Assembly: GCA_020833025.1 (NCBI GenBank)
Contig: JAJHRB010000005.1
Span: 1 to 38,034 of the forward strand
DNA length: 38,034 bases
DNA from: Thermoproteaceae archaeon
Lineage (GTDB): Archaea; Thermoproteota; Thermoprotei; Thermoproteales; Thermoproteaceae
Direction of reading: 5' to 3'
In this document: positions 16,004 to 23,953 of the stretch, one piece after another
Layout of the letters: the number at the start of each line of letters is the position of its first letter
Position numbering within the stretch: position 1 is the stretch's first letter
Notes under the pieces: generated by a model
What the model saw: the letters and a program-made list of their open reading frames with translations, nothing else
The model's database searches: none
What the model was told of the DNA's origin: nothing
Position numbers and translations under genes: made by a program

Positions 16004-17380
16004 CTAGCCCAGAAAGCCGCGCACCTTGCCGAGCGCTATTACGTGCGCGTGAGTCTCGGCGTTAGATAGCAACGCCGCGTAAACTTCATTGATCTCGGGC
16101 TTCACGCCGAGAATGTCAAATGCCATCTCTACTTCTCTGATGGCGGAGCCTCCCAACAATTTCTCAACTCTCTTTCTGCAGTAGTACGCAGAGTCGTACT
16201 CCCACTCGCGTACGAGCGCGGGGAGGGCCTTCACTACCTCGTCCAGCGCATCCCTCTTGTAGGCCCACGCTATAAAGCGCGCGTCAAGGAGGGTGGGTGG
16301 GAGTCCCGCGAAATACCACGCGGCCGTGTAAACTATTGCACGCGGGACCCGAAGCCCCTCAATGTCCCTCCCGTACTGAGTCCAGCTGACTCTCTCCCGC
16401 GTCGAGGGCACCAGCGACGCCAGCTCTGCAATTTTTGCGAGGTACGGCTTGACGAACTCCCTGTATAGCTCCGACGCAGTAGCTATCAACTCTACCTTTA
16501 TTTCAACTCTCCGCGGGCCGCCGTGCCGCGCGAGAGCCTCCCTCACCTTTGTAAACTCGGCGTGGGAGATATCATATCTGACGGCCGACTGCAAGGTGAC
16601 TGTGTGAAATCCGGCGTATTGCTCCGCCTCCACGGCGGCGAGATATGAATTATTCATGCCGCCTCTAAACGGCGGCGAGCCAGAGCCCAGAATTGGCCAC
16701 ACGGTGTACTCCGAATTCCGGTTGATGTCATTAATTTGCTGGAGCGCGTGGACTATCGCGAGAGACGAGGCAATGTGCCCGTGCCGGACGGCGGAGTCTG
16801 AAATGCCCAGAAATACCCTGACGTGCTCAGCGCGGCGCCCCGACCGCGCTGAGGCCGACGCGACGGCCTCCACAAACTCTCTAACGCGCAGCTGCGCGAA
16901 TGCATCCTCTATGAGCGGGACGAGCTCTACGGGCTCATCCCTGCTCGTGGCTTTCAGCTCCGCAAGGCTCCTCACCTTGAGGTCAAGCGCCTTGTAGACG
17001 AACATGAGAGTCTCGAAGTCCTCTACCATCGGCAATACTATCCACCTGACTGCGTGCACTCCCGCAACGCGCGCCGAGTAGCCGTTCGCGAGCACGGAGG
17101 CCTCAAGGGACAGCATGCTGCGCTCTAAGTCCTCAAGCCTCGGGCTTGGAATTCTCGGCGTGATGAAAAACCTCCTCCCCAGAGGCAGCCCGAGGGAAAT
17201 GAACCTAGCCGCTATGTCGCGCGGCTGGGAGTAGGGAGTTGCCTTCCCCTCGTAGTCCACCATCACCTCATCGCAGCCGAAAGCAATGTGCCCGATTACT
17301 GCCTCGTCGACCTCCTCTGCAGCTGTCACGCGCGTTGTCGAGTCAGGGTGCTGCGTGCACATGAAGCGTGGGATGTGCAT
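16004..17380 (-). CDS. ppcA: Phosphoenolpyruvate carboxylase, archaeal type
   Basis: Carboxylates PEP to oxaloacetate, an anaplerotic or CO2-fixing step. At 458 residues it is the short archaeal form (PepcA), about half the bacterial/plant enzyme. The N-terminal [20 protein letters not shown] is the family signature. [61 protein letters not shown] and [18 protein letters not shown] follow in the expected order. The ATG at 17380 has a TATA-like box about 25 nt upstream. Stands alone between purP and the nuclease gene, with no sign of an operon. Confidence 0.93.
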   Translation of the reverse strand: MHIPRFMCTQHPDSTTRVTAAEEVDEAVIGHIAFGCDEVMVDYEGKATPYSQPRDIAARFISLGLPLGRRFFITPRIPSPRLEDLERSMLSLEASVLANGYSARVAGVHAVRWIVLPMVEDFETLMFVYKALDLKVRSLAELKATSRDEPVELVPLIEDAFAQLRVREFVEAVASASARSGRRAEHVRVFLGISDSAVRHGHIASSLAIVHALQQINDINRNSEYTVWPILGSGSPPFRGGMNNSYLAAVEAEQYAGFHTVTLQSAVRYDISHAEFTKVREALARHGGPRRVEIKVELIATASELYREFVKPYLAKIAELASLVPSTRERVSWTQYGRDIEGLRVPRAIVYTAAWYFAGLPPTLLDARFIAWAYKRDALDEVVKALPALVREWEYDSAYYCRKRVEKLLGGSAIREVEMAFDILGVKPEINEVYAALLSNAETHAHVIALGKVRGFLG

Positions 17381-17400
17381 TGCACGCGCCTCTCAGACCG

Positions 17401-17408
17401 TTAAAAGC
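17401..17408 (-). promoter_or_regulatory. TATA-like promoter of ppcA
   Basis: GCTTTTAA on the minus strand about 25 nt before the ATG at 17380, at the end of the neighbouring nuclease gene. Confidence 0.6.
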
Positions 17409-17421
17409 ATTGCTCCCGCGC

Positions 17422-18384
17422 TCAGCCCCTCAGCTGCACGCAAGTGCCGCCGGCTGCCGCGCTGGCATCGAGCCCGAGCCTCCTCAAGTACCGCGCGAAC
17501 CTCTCCCTGAGCCCGTACGCAACGTAGACGCGCTTCGGCAACGCGCGGAGCGCGAACTCCACGAGCCCGCTGAAGTCGCTGTGATCGCTGAGCGGTATTC
17601 CGTGAATCCCGCGTCTTGCGGCCTCCCGCCTGACAGCCTCGCTGGCGTACCACCCGCTCACCGCGACTCTGAAATAGCCGTAGGGTGCGTGCCGGGCGCC
17701 CGGCACTATCACTACGTTGCTGCGCCCGCCGGCGTGAAATCCGAGCGCCCTGTTATACTGCGAGATTGCGCTGTGAGTCATCACATTAGGCCCCAGCAGC
17801 CTGAAGACCTCCTGCGCCTTGCCGAGCGGGTAGGCTATCACGGCCACGCCGCCGTTCCTGGCGCGGTCCTCGACGAGATCCATCAGCTCGCTGTACACCT
17901 CAGCCCTGTTCGGGAAGATATAGGCAGGGTCGCCGTAGGTGGCCTCCATTATCAACGCATCAGGCCTCTCGACAGGCTCTGCGGCGTCTGCGAGTATGCT
18001 GCCTGCAGTGTTAAAATCTCCGGTGAACAGCAACTGCACGCCGTCTATCTCAACCAGGTACATGGCGCTGCCGGGTATGTGCCCGGCCTCGAGCACTGCC
18101 ACATGAACTCCCTCAATCTCAATCACGTCCCCCACCCTCACCGTGATGACCCTTGCTGGCGGCCGCCCGAACCTGACCGAAATAGCAGCCGCGGTCTCCC
18201 TCGTTGCGACAAGGGGGAGGCTGAGCGCGTCCCGCGTGACGTGATCGCTGTGCGCGTGCGTGACGAGGGCGAAGTCAACGCGGCGGCTCACCCAGCCGGA
18301 CGGGTCCACTGCGAGGCTCGCGCGGCGCCCGGCGACATAAATGCCGCCACCGAAGCACACGCGCACGGCACCGGGTCCCCCCAC
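17422..18384 (-). CDS. Metallo-beta-lactamase-fold exonuclease-like protein (COG1236 type)
   Basis: A 320-residue metallo-hydrolase of the CPSF73/YSH1-like group, predicted RNA or DNA exonucleases. The metal motif LVTHAHSDHV, the LEAGHIPGSAMYLVE strand, the LLFTGDFN aspartate, and MEATYGDP are clear. YPLGKAQEVFRLL and the late LSDHSDFSGLVEF supply the beta-CASP-type end. I chose the GTG at 18384 because the shared AT-rich promoter is 24 nt upstream; an ATG at 18396 in the same frame is possible. Much longer in-frame extensions are shadows of the divergent Fe-S gene. Substrate is not visible. Confidence 0.8.
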   Translation of the reverse strand: MGGPGAVRVCFGGGIYVAGRRASLAVDPSGWVSRRVDFALVTHAHSDHVTRDALSLPLVATRETAAAISVRFGRPPARVITVRVGDVIEIEGVHVAVLEAGHIPGSAMYLVEIDGVQLLFTGDFNTAGSILADAAEPVERPDALIMEATYGDPAYIFPNRAEVYSELMDLVEDRARNGGVAVIAYPLGKAQEVFRLLGPNVMTHSAISQYNRALGFHAGGRSNVVIVPGARHAPYGYFRVAVSGWYASEAVRREAARRGIHGIPLSDHSDFSGLVEFALRALPKRVYVAYGLRERFARYLRRLGLDASAAAGGTCVQLRG

Positions 18385-18402
18385 CTTTTCAAGCATGCCG
18401 CA

Positions 18403-18415
18403 TTTTTTTAACATA
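18403..18415. promoter_or_regulatory. Single AT-rich box shared by two divergent leaderless genes
   Basis: One T-run followed by AACATA lies 23 nt (box centre) before GTG 18431 on the plus strand and 24 nt before GTG 18384 on the minus strand. It is the only AT-rich element between them, so it probably directs both transcripts. Confidence 0.5.
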
Positions 18416-18430
18416 GAGGGTCTGAGCCGC

Positions 18431-18721
18431 GTGCGTATCGAGCAGGCGCTTGAGGAGGCGAGCAAGTGTGCGTTCTGCGGGTTCTGCGAGTTCGCGTGCC
18501 CGACGTACAGAGCACTGAGAGTGAGACACATGGGGCCCAGAGGCCGCGTCACGATAGCCAGGCTCCTGGACGGGCGGCTGACCTCCACGGCCGCGGCTAG
18601 CATCATGACGTGCCTCGCGTGCGGGGCTTGCGAGGCGAGGTGCCCCCTCGGGCTTAAGATAGCGAGCATATTGCGGGCGGCCAAGGCGCGCGTGACCGCC
18701 CTTCTCGCCGGGACAACTTAA
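18431..18721 (+). CDS. Small two-cluster [4Fe-4S] protein (GlcF/LutA N-domain-like)
   Basis: A 96-residue electron-transfer protein with two CxxCxxCxxxCP motifs: CAFCGFCEFACP near residues 15-26 and CLACGACEARCP near 58-69. Spacing and surrounding helices match the ferredoxin part of GlcF, LutA-associated and HdrC/D proteins. Start GTG 18431 is set by the promoter; an ATG at 18395 in frame would give a longer N-terminus. The next gene encodes the CCG-domain partner, so together they resemble one GlcF-type protein split in two. Cytoplasmic; no membrane segment. Confidence 0.8.
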   Translation: MRIEQALEEASKCAFCGFCEFACPTYRALRVRHMGPRGRVTIARLLDGRLTSTAAASIMTCLACGACEARCPLGLKIASILRAAKARVTALLAGTT

Positions 18722-18746
18722 AGGCCGCTTGCGTGATGCTACGCGC

Positions 18747-19682
18747 ATGGAGCCGAGCCCCCGGTGGATAGCTGCGTTGAGGGATCTGGTGCTCTCATCG
18801 CTGAGGGAGTACGGGCTGCCGCTGCCGCTCGATAAAGGAGTGTGTTCCGAGTGGAGGAGGGGGCTGCCGAGCGGGCCCTCGCGCCGCGTGCTTTACACGT
18901 CGTGCATGTACCAGCTCGCGCCTGCGATCAGCAGGGCTGTCGGCGCGATCGAGAGGGCGGGAGCGGCGGGCGGCGGGCTCCGCGCCGCGCTCGCGTCAAT
19001 CGGCGCGAAGATTTTCGGGAGGCTGGTCGTGAGACCCGACGAGAGAGAGCTAGAGAGGACCGGCGCAATACTGCGCAGTATATACTCTCTGCTGAGGAGG
19101 GGCGGAGTTGAGTTCGGCCTGCTCGACGACGAGCCTTACTCCGGGGCGCTGCTCTACGAGCTCGGCTTTGTTGACGACTTTGCCCGGCACGCGAGAGAGG
19201 TCTACGCGCATTTCAAGCGCGCGGGCGTGAGGGAGGTCATAACGGTGGACCCGCACACTCACTACGTGCTCGAGAGGGTCTACCCCCAGTTTATTCCCGA
19301 GTTCGACATAAAGGTTGTCAGCTACATTGACCTCATTGACCCGGCCGCCGTCAAGGTTAGGGCCAGGCATTTTGTAATTCACGACTCGTGCCTATACGCC
19401 AGATTCCTCGACAGGCACGCCAGAGTGAGGGAGCTGCTGGCCAGCGGGGACCCCGTGGAGGATCCGCTAGTGACGGGCAGGGAGTCCTCGGGCTGCTGCG
19501 GCGGGCCGATCGAGTCCGTGGCCCCGGCGCTGTCTGCAAAAATCGCAAGAGAGCGCGTGGAGAGGCTCTCAAGGCTCTCGCGCACGGTCGTCGTTATGTG
19601 CCCGATATGCCTGGCCAGCCTAGGGAGGGCGGGATCGGGGCTCGTTGAAGTGAGAGACCTCTCCGAGCTTCTTGAGCTATGA
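18747..19682 (+). CDS. CCG-domain protein, LutA/GlcF C-terminal-like
   Basis: A 311-residue protein with cysteine-rich (CCG) domains that bind special Fe-S clusters in LutA, GlcF, HdrB and DsrK. A first, degenerate domain starts at VLYTSCMYQLA; the second has HDSCLYARF, the SSGCCGGP core and CPICLASLG. ATG 18747 lies about 26 nt after a TATA-like ACTTAAAGG. The C-terminus overlaps the lutB-like gene by 4 bases, so these are co-translated. Likely substrate is a 2-hydroxyacid such as lactate, by analogy with Lut systems. Confidence 0.78.
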   Translation: MEPSPRWIAALRDLVLSSLREYGLPLPLDKGVCSEWRRGLPSGPSRRVLYTSCMYQLAPAISRAVGAIERAGAAGGGLRAALASIGAKIFGRLVVRPDERELERTGAILRSIYSLLRRGGVEFGLLDDEPYSGALLYELGFVDDFARHAREVYAHFKRAGVREVITVDPHTHYVLERVYPQFIPEFDIKVVSYIDLIDPAAVKVRARHFVIHDSCLYARFLDRHARVRELLASGDPVEDPLVTGRESSGCCGGPIESVAPALSAKIARERVERLSRLSRTVVVMCPICLASLGRAGSGLVEVRDLSELLEL

Positions 19683-20830
19683 GCTGGCGAGAGGCAATTG
19701 AAAGGGCGTTTCTAAACGTCGTGCCGAGGACTTACGAGCTACTGTCGCGCTACCCGTACGTACAGGAGCTGGCGCGGGAGATCAGGAAGGTTAGGGAGGG
19801 AGTCGTGAAAAATCTCGACCGGTACATCGAGGAGCTGAGGAAGTCCGTCGAGAGGGCAGGGGGCAGGTTCTATCTCGCGGAGACTGCAGAGGAGGCCGTG
19901 GAGACCGCGGCCCGGATCGTAGGCAGGGGGAAGCTGGTTGTGATGGGGAAGAACAACGTTGCGGTGGAGACGGGGCTTAGGAGGAGGCTGGAGCAGGAGG
20001 GCAATGAGGTGTGGGAGACCGACCTGGGAATGTTTTTGTTGCAGCTAAGCGGCGACGAGCCGAGCTACTTAATATCGCCAGCGCTTCACATGACTAGAGA
20101 GACGGCGGCAGAGGTATTAAAGAGGCGTCTGGGCGTTGACGTCCCCCCAGACCCGGCGGCTGTAGCGCAGAGGGCTAGGGAGTTCTTGCGCGAGAAGATA
20201 GTTAAGGCTGACGTCGGCATAACGGGGGCAAACGCTATCGCGGCCGACACAGGCGCCGTCGTGCTGGTGGAGAACGAGGGCAACATAAGAATGGTGACTG
20301 CGATCCCGCCCGTGCACATAGTCTACGACGGCGTGGAGAAAATCGTCCCGACGCTCGTGCACGCGCTCTACGTTGCGTGCGTCCAGGCGGCTTACGCCGG
20401 CGCCTACCCCCCGACGTACATAAACGTGACGGCAGGCCCGAGCTCGACGGCGGACATAGAGAAGCAGCGAGTCTCGCCGGCACAGGGACCCAGGGAGTAC
20501 CACGTCGTGCTGGTAGACGGCGGGAGGCGCCGCGCGGCGAGAGATCCCGCGCTCTGGGAGGCGCTGCTCTGCATAAGGTGCGGCAGGTGCCATTTCCACT
20601 GCCCGGTCTACCGCGCAGTGGGGAGGGAGTTCGGCAGGCCCCCCTATACCGGGCCCATGGGCGTGATGTGGACCGCAATAACACGCGGCATTGAGGCGGC
20701 GGGGCCTCACGCATTCAGGTGCACTCACGCGGGCAACTGCAGGGAGGTGTGCCCAATGGGCATAGACACCCCACGCATAATTCATGAAATCAGGAGGAGG
20801 TACGCTCTCAGCGTTGCGATCCTGCGCTAG
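19679..20830 (+). CDS. lutB: LutB-like iron-sulfur protein (lactate oxidation)
   Basis: A 383-residue LUD-domain plus ferredoxin protein like LutB/YkgF, a subunit of the non-flavin L-lactate oxidation complex. Residues 1-270 show the LUD fold with RIVGRGKLVVMGKNNVAVE, GITGANAIAADTGAVVLVENEGN and the MVTAIPPVHIV strand. The C-terminal third holds CIRCGRCHFHCP and CTHAGNCREVCP, two [4Fe-4S] sites. It is slightly shorter than bacterial LutB (about 470) at both ends. Overlaps the CCG gene start-to-stop. No LutC was seen. Alternative: a formate or other hydroxyacid oxidation module. Confidence 0.82.
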   Translation: MSWREAIERAFLNVVPRTYELLSRYPYVQELAREIRKVREGVVKNLDRYIEELRKSVERAGGRFYLAETAEEAVETAARIVGRGKLVVMGKNNVAVETGLRRRLEQEGNEVWETDLGMFLLQLSGDEPSYLISPALHMTRETAAEVLKRRLGVDVPPDPAAVAQRAREFLREKIVKADVGITGANAIAADTGAVVLVENEGNIRMVTAIPPVHIVYDGVEKIVPTLVHALYVACVQAAYAGAYPPTYINVTAGPSSTADIEKQRVSPAQGPREYHVVLVDGGRRRAARDPALWEALLCIRCGRCHFHCPVYRAVGREFGRPPYTGPMGVMWTAITRGIEAAGPHAFRCTHAGNCREVCPMGIDTPRIIHEIRRRYALSVAILR

Positions 20831-20900
20831 TAAGAGGCGCGCGGCGGCCCGGGCCCGTGAGCGGGATCACCAGGCGGCTCATAAGGAGGAGGCCTGCGAC

Positions 20901-21140
20901 GTGTTCGAGAGGCTGCCAATCGCCGAGAGGGAAAAAGCAGAACGTGCGTTCGTTCCCGCGGATGCCGTGGGTCTCGCCGTGATGTGCCAGCGATACGCGG
21001 TACACTACGCGTCAGAGCTTGAAATAGCGGCATTTGCGCGCTCGTTGCTCGACAGAGTGAGGTACGCAGAGCTCCTGAAGATTGCAGATGTAAGCGTGTT
21101 AAGCCTCTCAGGGCCGCGCGCGGGGGCAGAGGCGCGGTAA
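20901..21140 (+). CDS. Small hypothetical protein
   Basis: A 79-residue frame starting at GTG 20901, preceded at 20882-20890 by a strong Shine-Dalgarno-like AAGGAGGAG and an AT patch (CATAAGG). The middle (VMCQRYAVHYASELEIAAFA) is helical; the tail is Gly/Arg/Ala-rich and may be non-functional. I do not recognise it. Because the next 200 bases contain broken protein-like frames, it may be a remnant rather than a working gene. Confidence 0.35.
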   Translation: MFERLPIAEREKAERAFVPADAVGLAVMCQRYAVHYASELEIAAFARSLLDRVRYAELLKIADVSVLSLSGPRAGAEAR

Positions 21141-21189
21141 ACTCTCTGCTTGAGGTGGGCAGCGGGCTCTCGCCAAGTTTCGATATCGT

Positions 21190-21361
21190 ATGAGGGTATT
21201 CCCCGAGCTGCGGCGCGAGTTCGAGCGGTACAGCAGAGCTGCGAGGGGCCTCCCCCTCGCGGCCTCGGCAAGGGAGGCCTACTATTATTCTTACATCTAG
21301 CGGTTACGTCTACGTCTTCAAGTGTACAAGAGGCAGGCTTGAGTGTGGTTTAATGGCGTGA
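21190..21361 (+). pseudogene. Broken small frame, possibly a decayed gene
   Basis: An ATG at 21190 reads 36 codons (MRVFPELRREFERYSRAARG and on to AYYYSYI) and stops at 21300. The sequence continues protein-like in another frame as SGYVYVFKCTRGRLECGLMA to a stop at 21361. One frameshift would join the two. No family recognised and no promoter clear. Confidence 0.25.
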
Positions 21362-21420
21362 TGCGCGGCGAAGTTGGCCGAGGGCGTGAGGAGTTTCGCT
21401 GGCAGCAGCCCCTGGCACCT

Positions 21421-21430
21421 GCTTAAAAAG
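21421..21430 (+). promoter_or_regulatory. TATA-like promoter of the dsrN-like gene
   Basis: GCTTAAAAAG is centred about 27 nt before the GTG at 21453. Confidence 0.6.
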
Positions 21431-21452
21431 CAGGAGTTTTGACTCCCACGCG

Positions 21453-22805
21453 GTGGTACCGCGCGTTGTAATCTCGGCCGTCAGGGGCATGTCCGGCAAG
21501 ACCATCGCCACGCTCGGCATCATCTACGGGCTTGTGAGGCGCGGGCTTAGAGTCGCGCCGTTTAAGGTGGGGCCCGACTATATCGACCCGACGTACCACC
21601 GCGCGGTGTCTGGCGTCTACAGCAGGAACTTAGACGTCGTGCTGATGGGAGAGCGAGGCGTCGTGATGCGGTTTGTGAAATACTCGCGGGGCGCCGACGT
21701 GGCTATCATAGAGGGCGTGATGGGCCTCTACGACTCGATCGACGGAGTGTCAGAGCTCGGCTCGACGGCCCAGGTGGCTAAGCTGCTCAAGGCCCCCGTA
21801 ATTCTAGTCCTCAGCGGGGAGAGAGTAAACAGGACGCTGCGTGCCGTTGTGAGAGGGCTTAAGTCATTCGACGCGCATGTTGAAATAAGGGGCGTGATTC
21901 TAACTGATGTAGTTCCAGGGCAGGCTGAGAAATTAAAACGGGGGCTGTCCGAGGAGGGGGTAGAGGTGCTCGGCACAATTCCGAGGTCGGGGGCCGTGAG
22001 CAGCGCGTTCGGCTACCGGCATCTAGGCCTCGTGCCCTTCGGCGAGAGAGAGAACGGCGCGGGACTTTTCAACGTGATAGAGAGCTACATCGCGCCGAAT
22101 ATTGACACAGATAGAGTGGTGGCCATAGCGAGAGAGGCCGGAGACCTTGAGTGCCCCGGCGATTGCGGCGAGAGCGGCAGTGAGCGCGCGGGGGGCCGCT
22201 GCAGGGTCGGCATCGTGATGGACAGGGCATTCACGTTCTACTACCCTGAGGTGATAGAGGAGGCCTGCAGGCTCGGCGAGCCCGTTTTTGTAAACTCGCT
22301 CAAGGATCCCGAGCTGCCGCACGTTGATGTTTTAATGATTGGCGGCGGGTTCCCCGAGGTCATGGCGGAGGGGCTGGAGAAGAACAGGTCGTTTAGAAGG
22401 TCCGTCCTTCGTTACGTGGAGGGGGGCGGGAGGCTTTACGCTGAGTGCGGCGGCTTGATGTACATGACGTCATCCATAATAGTCGACGGGTCTGAGTACG
22501 AGATGGTCGGCGCTGTGGATGCGGTCACGGTTGTCTTGAGGAAGCCTGTTGGCAGGGGTTACGCGTGGGGCAGAGTCGTCGCCAGGACGCCAATCGCGCC
22601 GCCCGGCACCGAGCTGCGGGGGCACGAGTTCCACTACTCGAAAGTAATACTGCGGGAGAGGCCGGCGCTGGCAATAAGGCTTGAGCGCGGCGTGGGCATC
22701 GGCGGCGGGTGGGACGGCATTGTCAAGGGCAACATGCACGCGCAGTACCTTCACATACACCCGGAGACCTACAGCGCTCTCGGGGCGCTATGCCGGTCTA
22801 TGTAG
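21453..22805 (+). CDS. dsrN: Cobyrinic acid a,c-diamide synthase family, probable siroamide synthase (DsrN-like)
   Basis: A 450-residue ATP- and glutamine-dependent amidase of the CbiA family. P-loop AVRGMSGKTIATLG is near residues 9-22, FKVGPDYIDPTYH at 38-50, IEGVMGLYDSIDG near 90-102. The C-terminal class I glutaminase domain has GGFPEVMAE, YAECGGLMYMTSS with nucleophile Cys332, GHEFHYSK and YLHIHPE. CbiA itself acts in cobalamin synthesis, but DsrN homologs amidate the siroheme of dissimilatory sulfite reductase. The coupled methyltransferase and the dsr genes 2 kb away favour DsrN; no other cobalamin genes are present. The function within CbiA/DsrN/CfbB is therefore inferred from context. 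Confidence 0.82.
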   Translation: MVPRVVISAVRGMSGKTIATLGIIYGLVRRGLRVAPFKVGPDYIDPTYHRAVSGVYSRNLDVVLMGERGVVMRFVKYSRGADVAIIEGVMGLYDSIDGVSELGSTAQVAKLLKAPVILVLSGERVNRTLRAVVRGLKSFDAHVEIRGVILTDVVPGQAEKLKRGLSEEGVEVLGTIPRSGAVSSAFGYRHLGLVPFGERENGAGLFNVIESYIAPNIDTDRVVAIAREAGDLECPGDCGESGSERAGGRCRVGIVMDRAFTFYYPEVIEEACRLGEPVFVNSLKDPELPHVDVLMIGGGFPEVMAEGLEKNRSFRRSVLRYVEGGGRLYAECGGLMYMTSSIIVDGSEYEMVGAVDAVTVVLRKPVGRGYAWGRVVARTPIAPPGTELRGHEFHYSKVILRERPALAIRLERGVGIGGGWDGIVKGNMHAQYLHIHPETYSALGALCRSM

Positions 22806-23482
22806 TTGGCGCCGGGCCCGGCGACCCCAGGCTGCTCACGCTGAGGGCCGTCGAGCTGCTACAGCAGGCTGACATAGTCGCCTTCGGCGAGCTGGTCCCC
22901 GATGAGATTGTCAGGCTCTACGCGCCGCGGGCGCGCGTCGTTAAACTGGGCCACAGAAGGGCCGAGCACGATGCTGTAATTGACGCCCTTATTGAGGAGG
23001 CCGGGCGGGGTCTCAATGTCGTGGTGCTGAAAAACGGCGATCCAGCAGTGTTCGGCCGCGGCGTGCAGATATGCGCGAGGGCCGAGAGCAGGGGAGTTCC
23101 GTGCGAGATCGTGCCGGGAGTCCCGGCGTTTGCCGCAGCCGCCGCGCTCTTTAAAATAGAGCTCACAAACGGCAAGACTTTAAGGCACGTCTCGCTGTAC
23201 TCCTTCCCCCACTTCAGCGCGGAGACTCTCAGAAGCGCGGCGACGGATACCGTGGTCGTGCACATGATGGGCAATAGACTGGACGTCGTGAGACGCGCAG
23301 TAGAGCAGGGCTGCAGCAGCGAGGCCGAGGTGTTCGTCTGCTACGCGGTATCTCTCGGCGGTGAGTGCCGCCGGGTCGCGCCAAGCGAGCTCCTCAATTA
23401 CAAAAACAAGAGGCCCCTCTTGGTCATAGTCCGCGGGTGCAGGTCGGGCTCAGGCGCAAATGTAAGCCCGAGCTGGCGATAG
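22790..23482 (+). CDS. cobA: Tetrapyrrole methylase, probable uroporphyrinogen-III C-methyltransferase
   Basis: SAM-dependent C2/C7 methylation of uroporphyrinogen III to precorrin-2, the entry to siroheme. The 230-residue protein has the SUMT N-terminal YVVGAGPGDPRLLTLRAVEL, the VLKNGDPAVFGRG loop (GGDPxxFGRG in the family), and EIVPGVPAFAAAAALF. It starts at ATG 22790, 16 bases inside the end of the dsrN-like gene, so they are coupled. CbiF/CobM are close relatives; the VFGRG motif favours SUMT. Its 3' end overlaps a convergent regulator by 33 bases. The dehydrogenase and ferrochelatase of siroheme synthesis are not in the window. Confidence 0.82.
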   Translation: MPVYVVGAGPGDPRLLTLRAVELLQQADIVAFGELVPDEIVRLYAPRARVVKLGHRRAEHDAVIDALIEEAGRGLNVVVLKNGDPAVFGRGVQICARAESRGVPCEIVPGVPAFAAAAALFKIELTNGKTLRHVSLYSFPHFSAETLRSAATDTVVVHMMGNRLDVVRRAVEQGCSSEAEVFVCYAVSLGGECRRVAPSELLNYKNKRPLLVIVRGCRSGSGANVSPSWR

Positions 23483-23899
23483 CTCGTGAAGCAGGGCCTT
23501 GACCTCGGGGATGTGGCTGTTCAAAACGCACCACCCCACGAATTCCATCAGACTGCGGGGGAGCTTGCCCCCGCTTATAATGGCGTCCAGTACCGGCCTT
23601 AGAGTCTCCTCCCGGAGCCCTAGCTTGCGCGACAGTAATCTCTGAGCGTAAACCTTAGAGCTCCCGTCGAGTTTGTACAGGAGGAGTAGCCCGTAAATCG
23701 TGAGCGTGCACCGGCTGCCGCGCGCGTGCCTCTCGCACTCGATTATGCCGAGGCTTTCAAGCCTCTTTATGAGATTGTAAAGAAACGACGGGTAGAGGCT
23801 CATCTCCTTCATTATTTTGTAGGGAGAGGGGCCGGCGCCGTAAGAGAACTCTTCAAGCGCCACGGCTCTGAGGATGCTGAGGGAGATTGCGTCGAGCAT
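23450..23899 (-). CDS. Winged-helix DNA-binding protein
   Basis: A 149-residue putative transcription regulator. Residues 1-70 look like a MarR/PadR-type winged helix: helix-turn-helix around PYKIMKEMSLYPSFLYNLIK and a wing at ERHARGSRCTLTIYG. The remaining 80 residues are helical (LLYKLDGSSKVYAQRLLSRK onward) and contain Cys near the end, possibly a sensing or dimer part. ATG 23899 has a TATA-like GTGTATAT about 25 nt upstream. Located between the siroheme genes and dsrC with a second regulator of similar design; both could act on the dsr genes, which is inference. Confidence 0.65.
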   Translation of the reverse strand: MLDAISLSILRAVALEEFSYGAGPSPYKIMKEMSLYPSFLYNLIKRLESLGIIECERHARGSRCTLTIYGLLLLYKLDGSSKVYAQRLLSRKLGLREETLRPVLDAIISGGKLPRSLMEFVGWCVLNSHIPEVKALLHELSPARAYICA

Positions 23900-23920
23900 G
23901 GAGAGTTGGTTTGCATGAGA

Positions 23921-23929
23921 ATATACACT
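23921..23929 (-). promoter_or_regulatory. TATA-like promoter of the 23899 regulator
   Basis: AGTGTATAT on the minus strand, about 25 nt before the ATG at 23899. Confidence 0.55.
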
Positions 23930-23953
23930 TTCTTCCTACGACGCGTCGAAAGT

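Noticed and set aside
21362-21420. Possible C/D box sRNA (GTGATG-like C box)
   Set aside because: The C box is imperfect and no D box (CTGA) with proper spacing was found.
21453-22805. Assignment of the amidase to cobalamin (cbiA) or coenzyme F430 (cfbB) synthesis
   Set aside because: No other gene of either pathway is in the window; the siroheme context is stronger.
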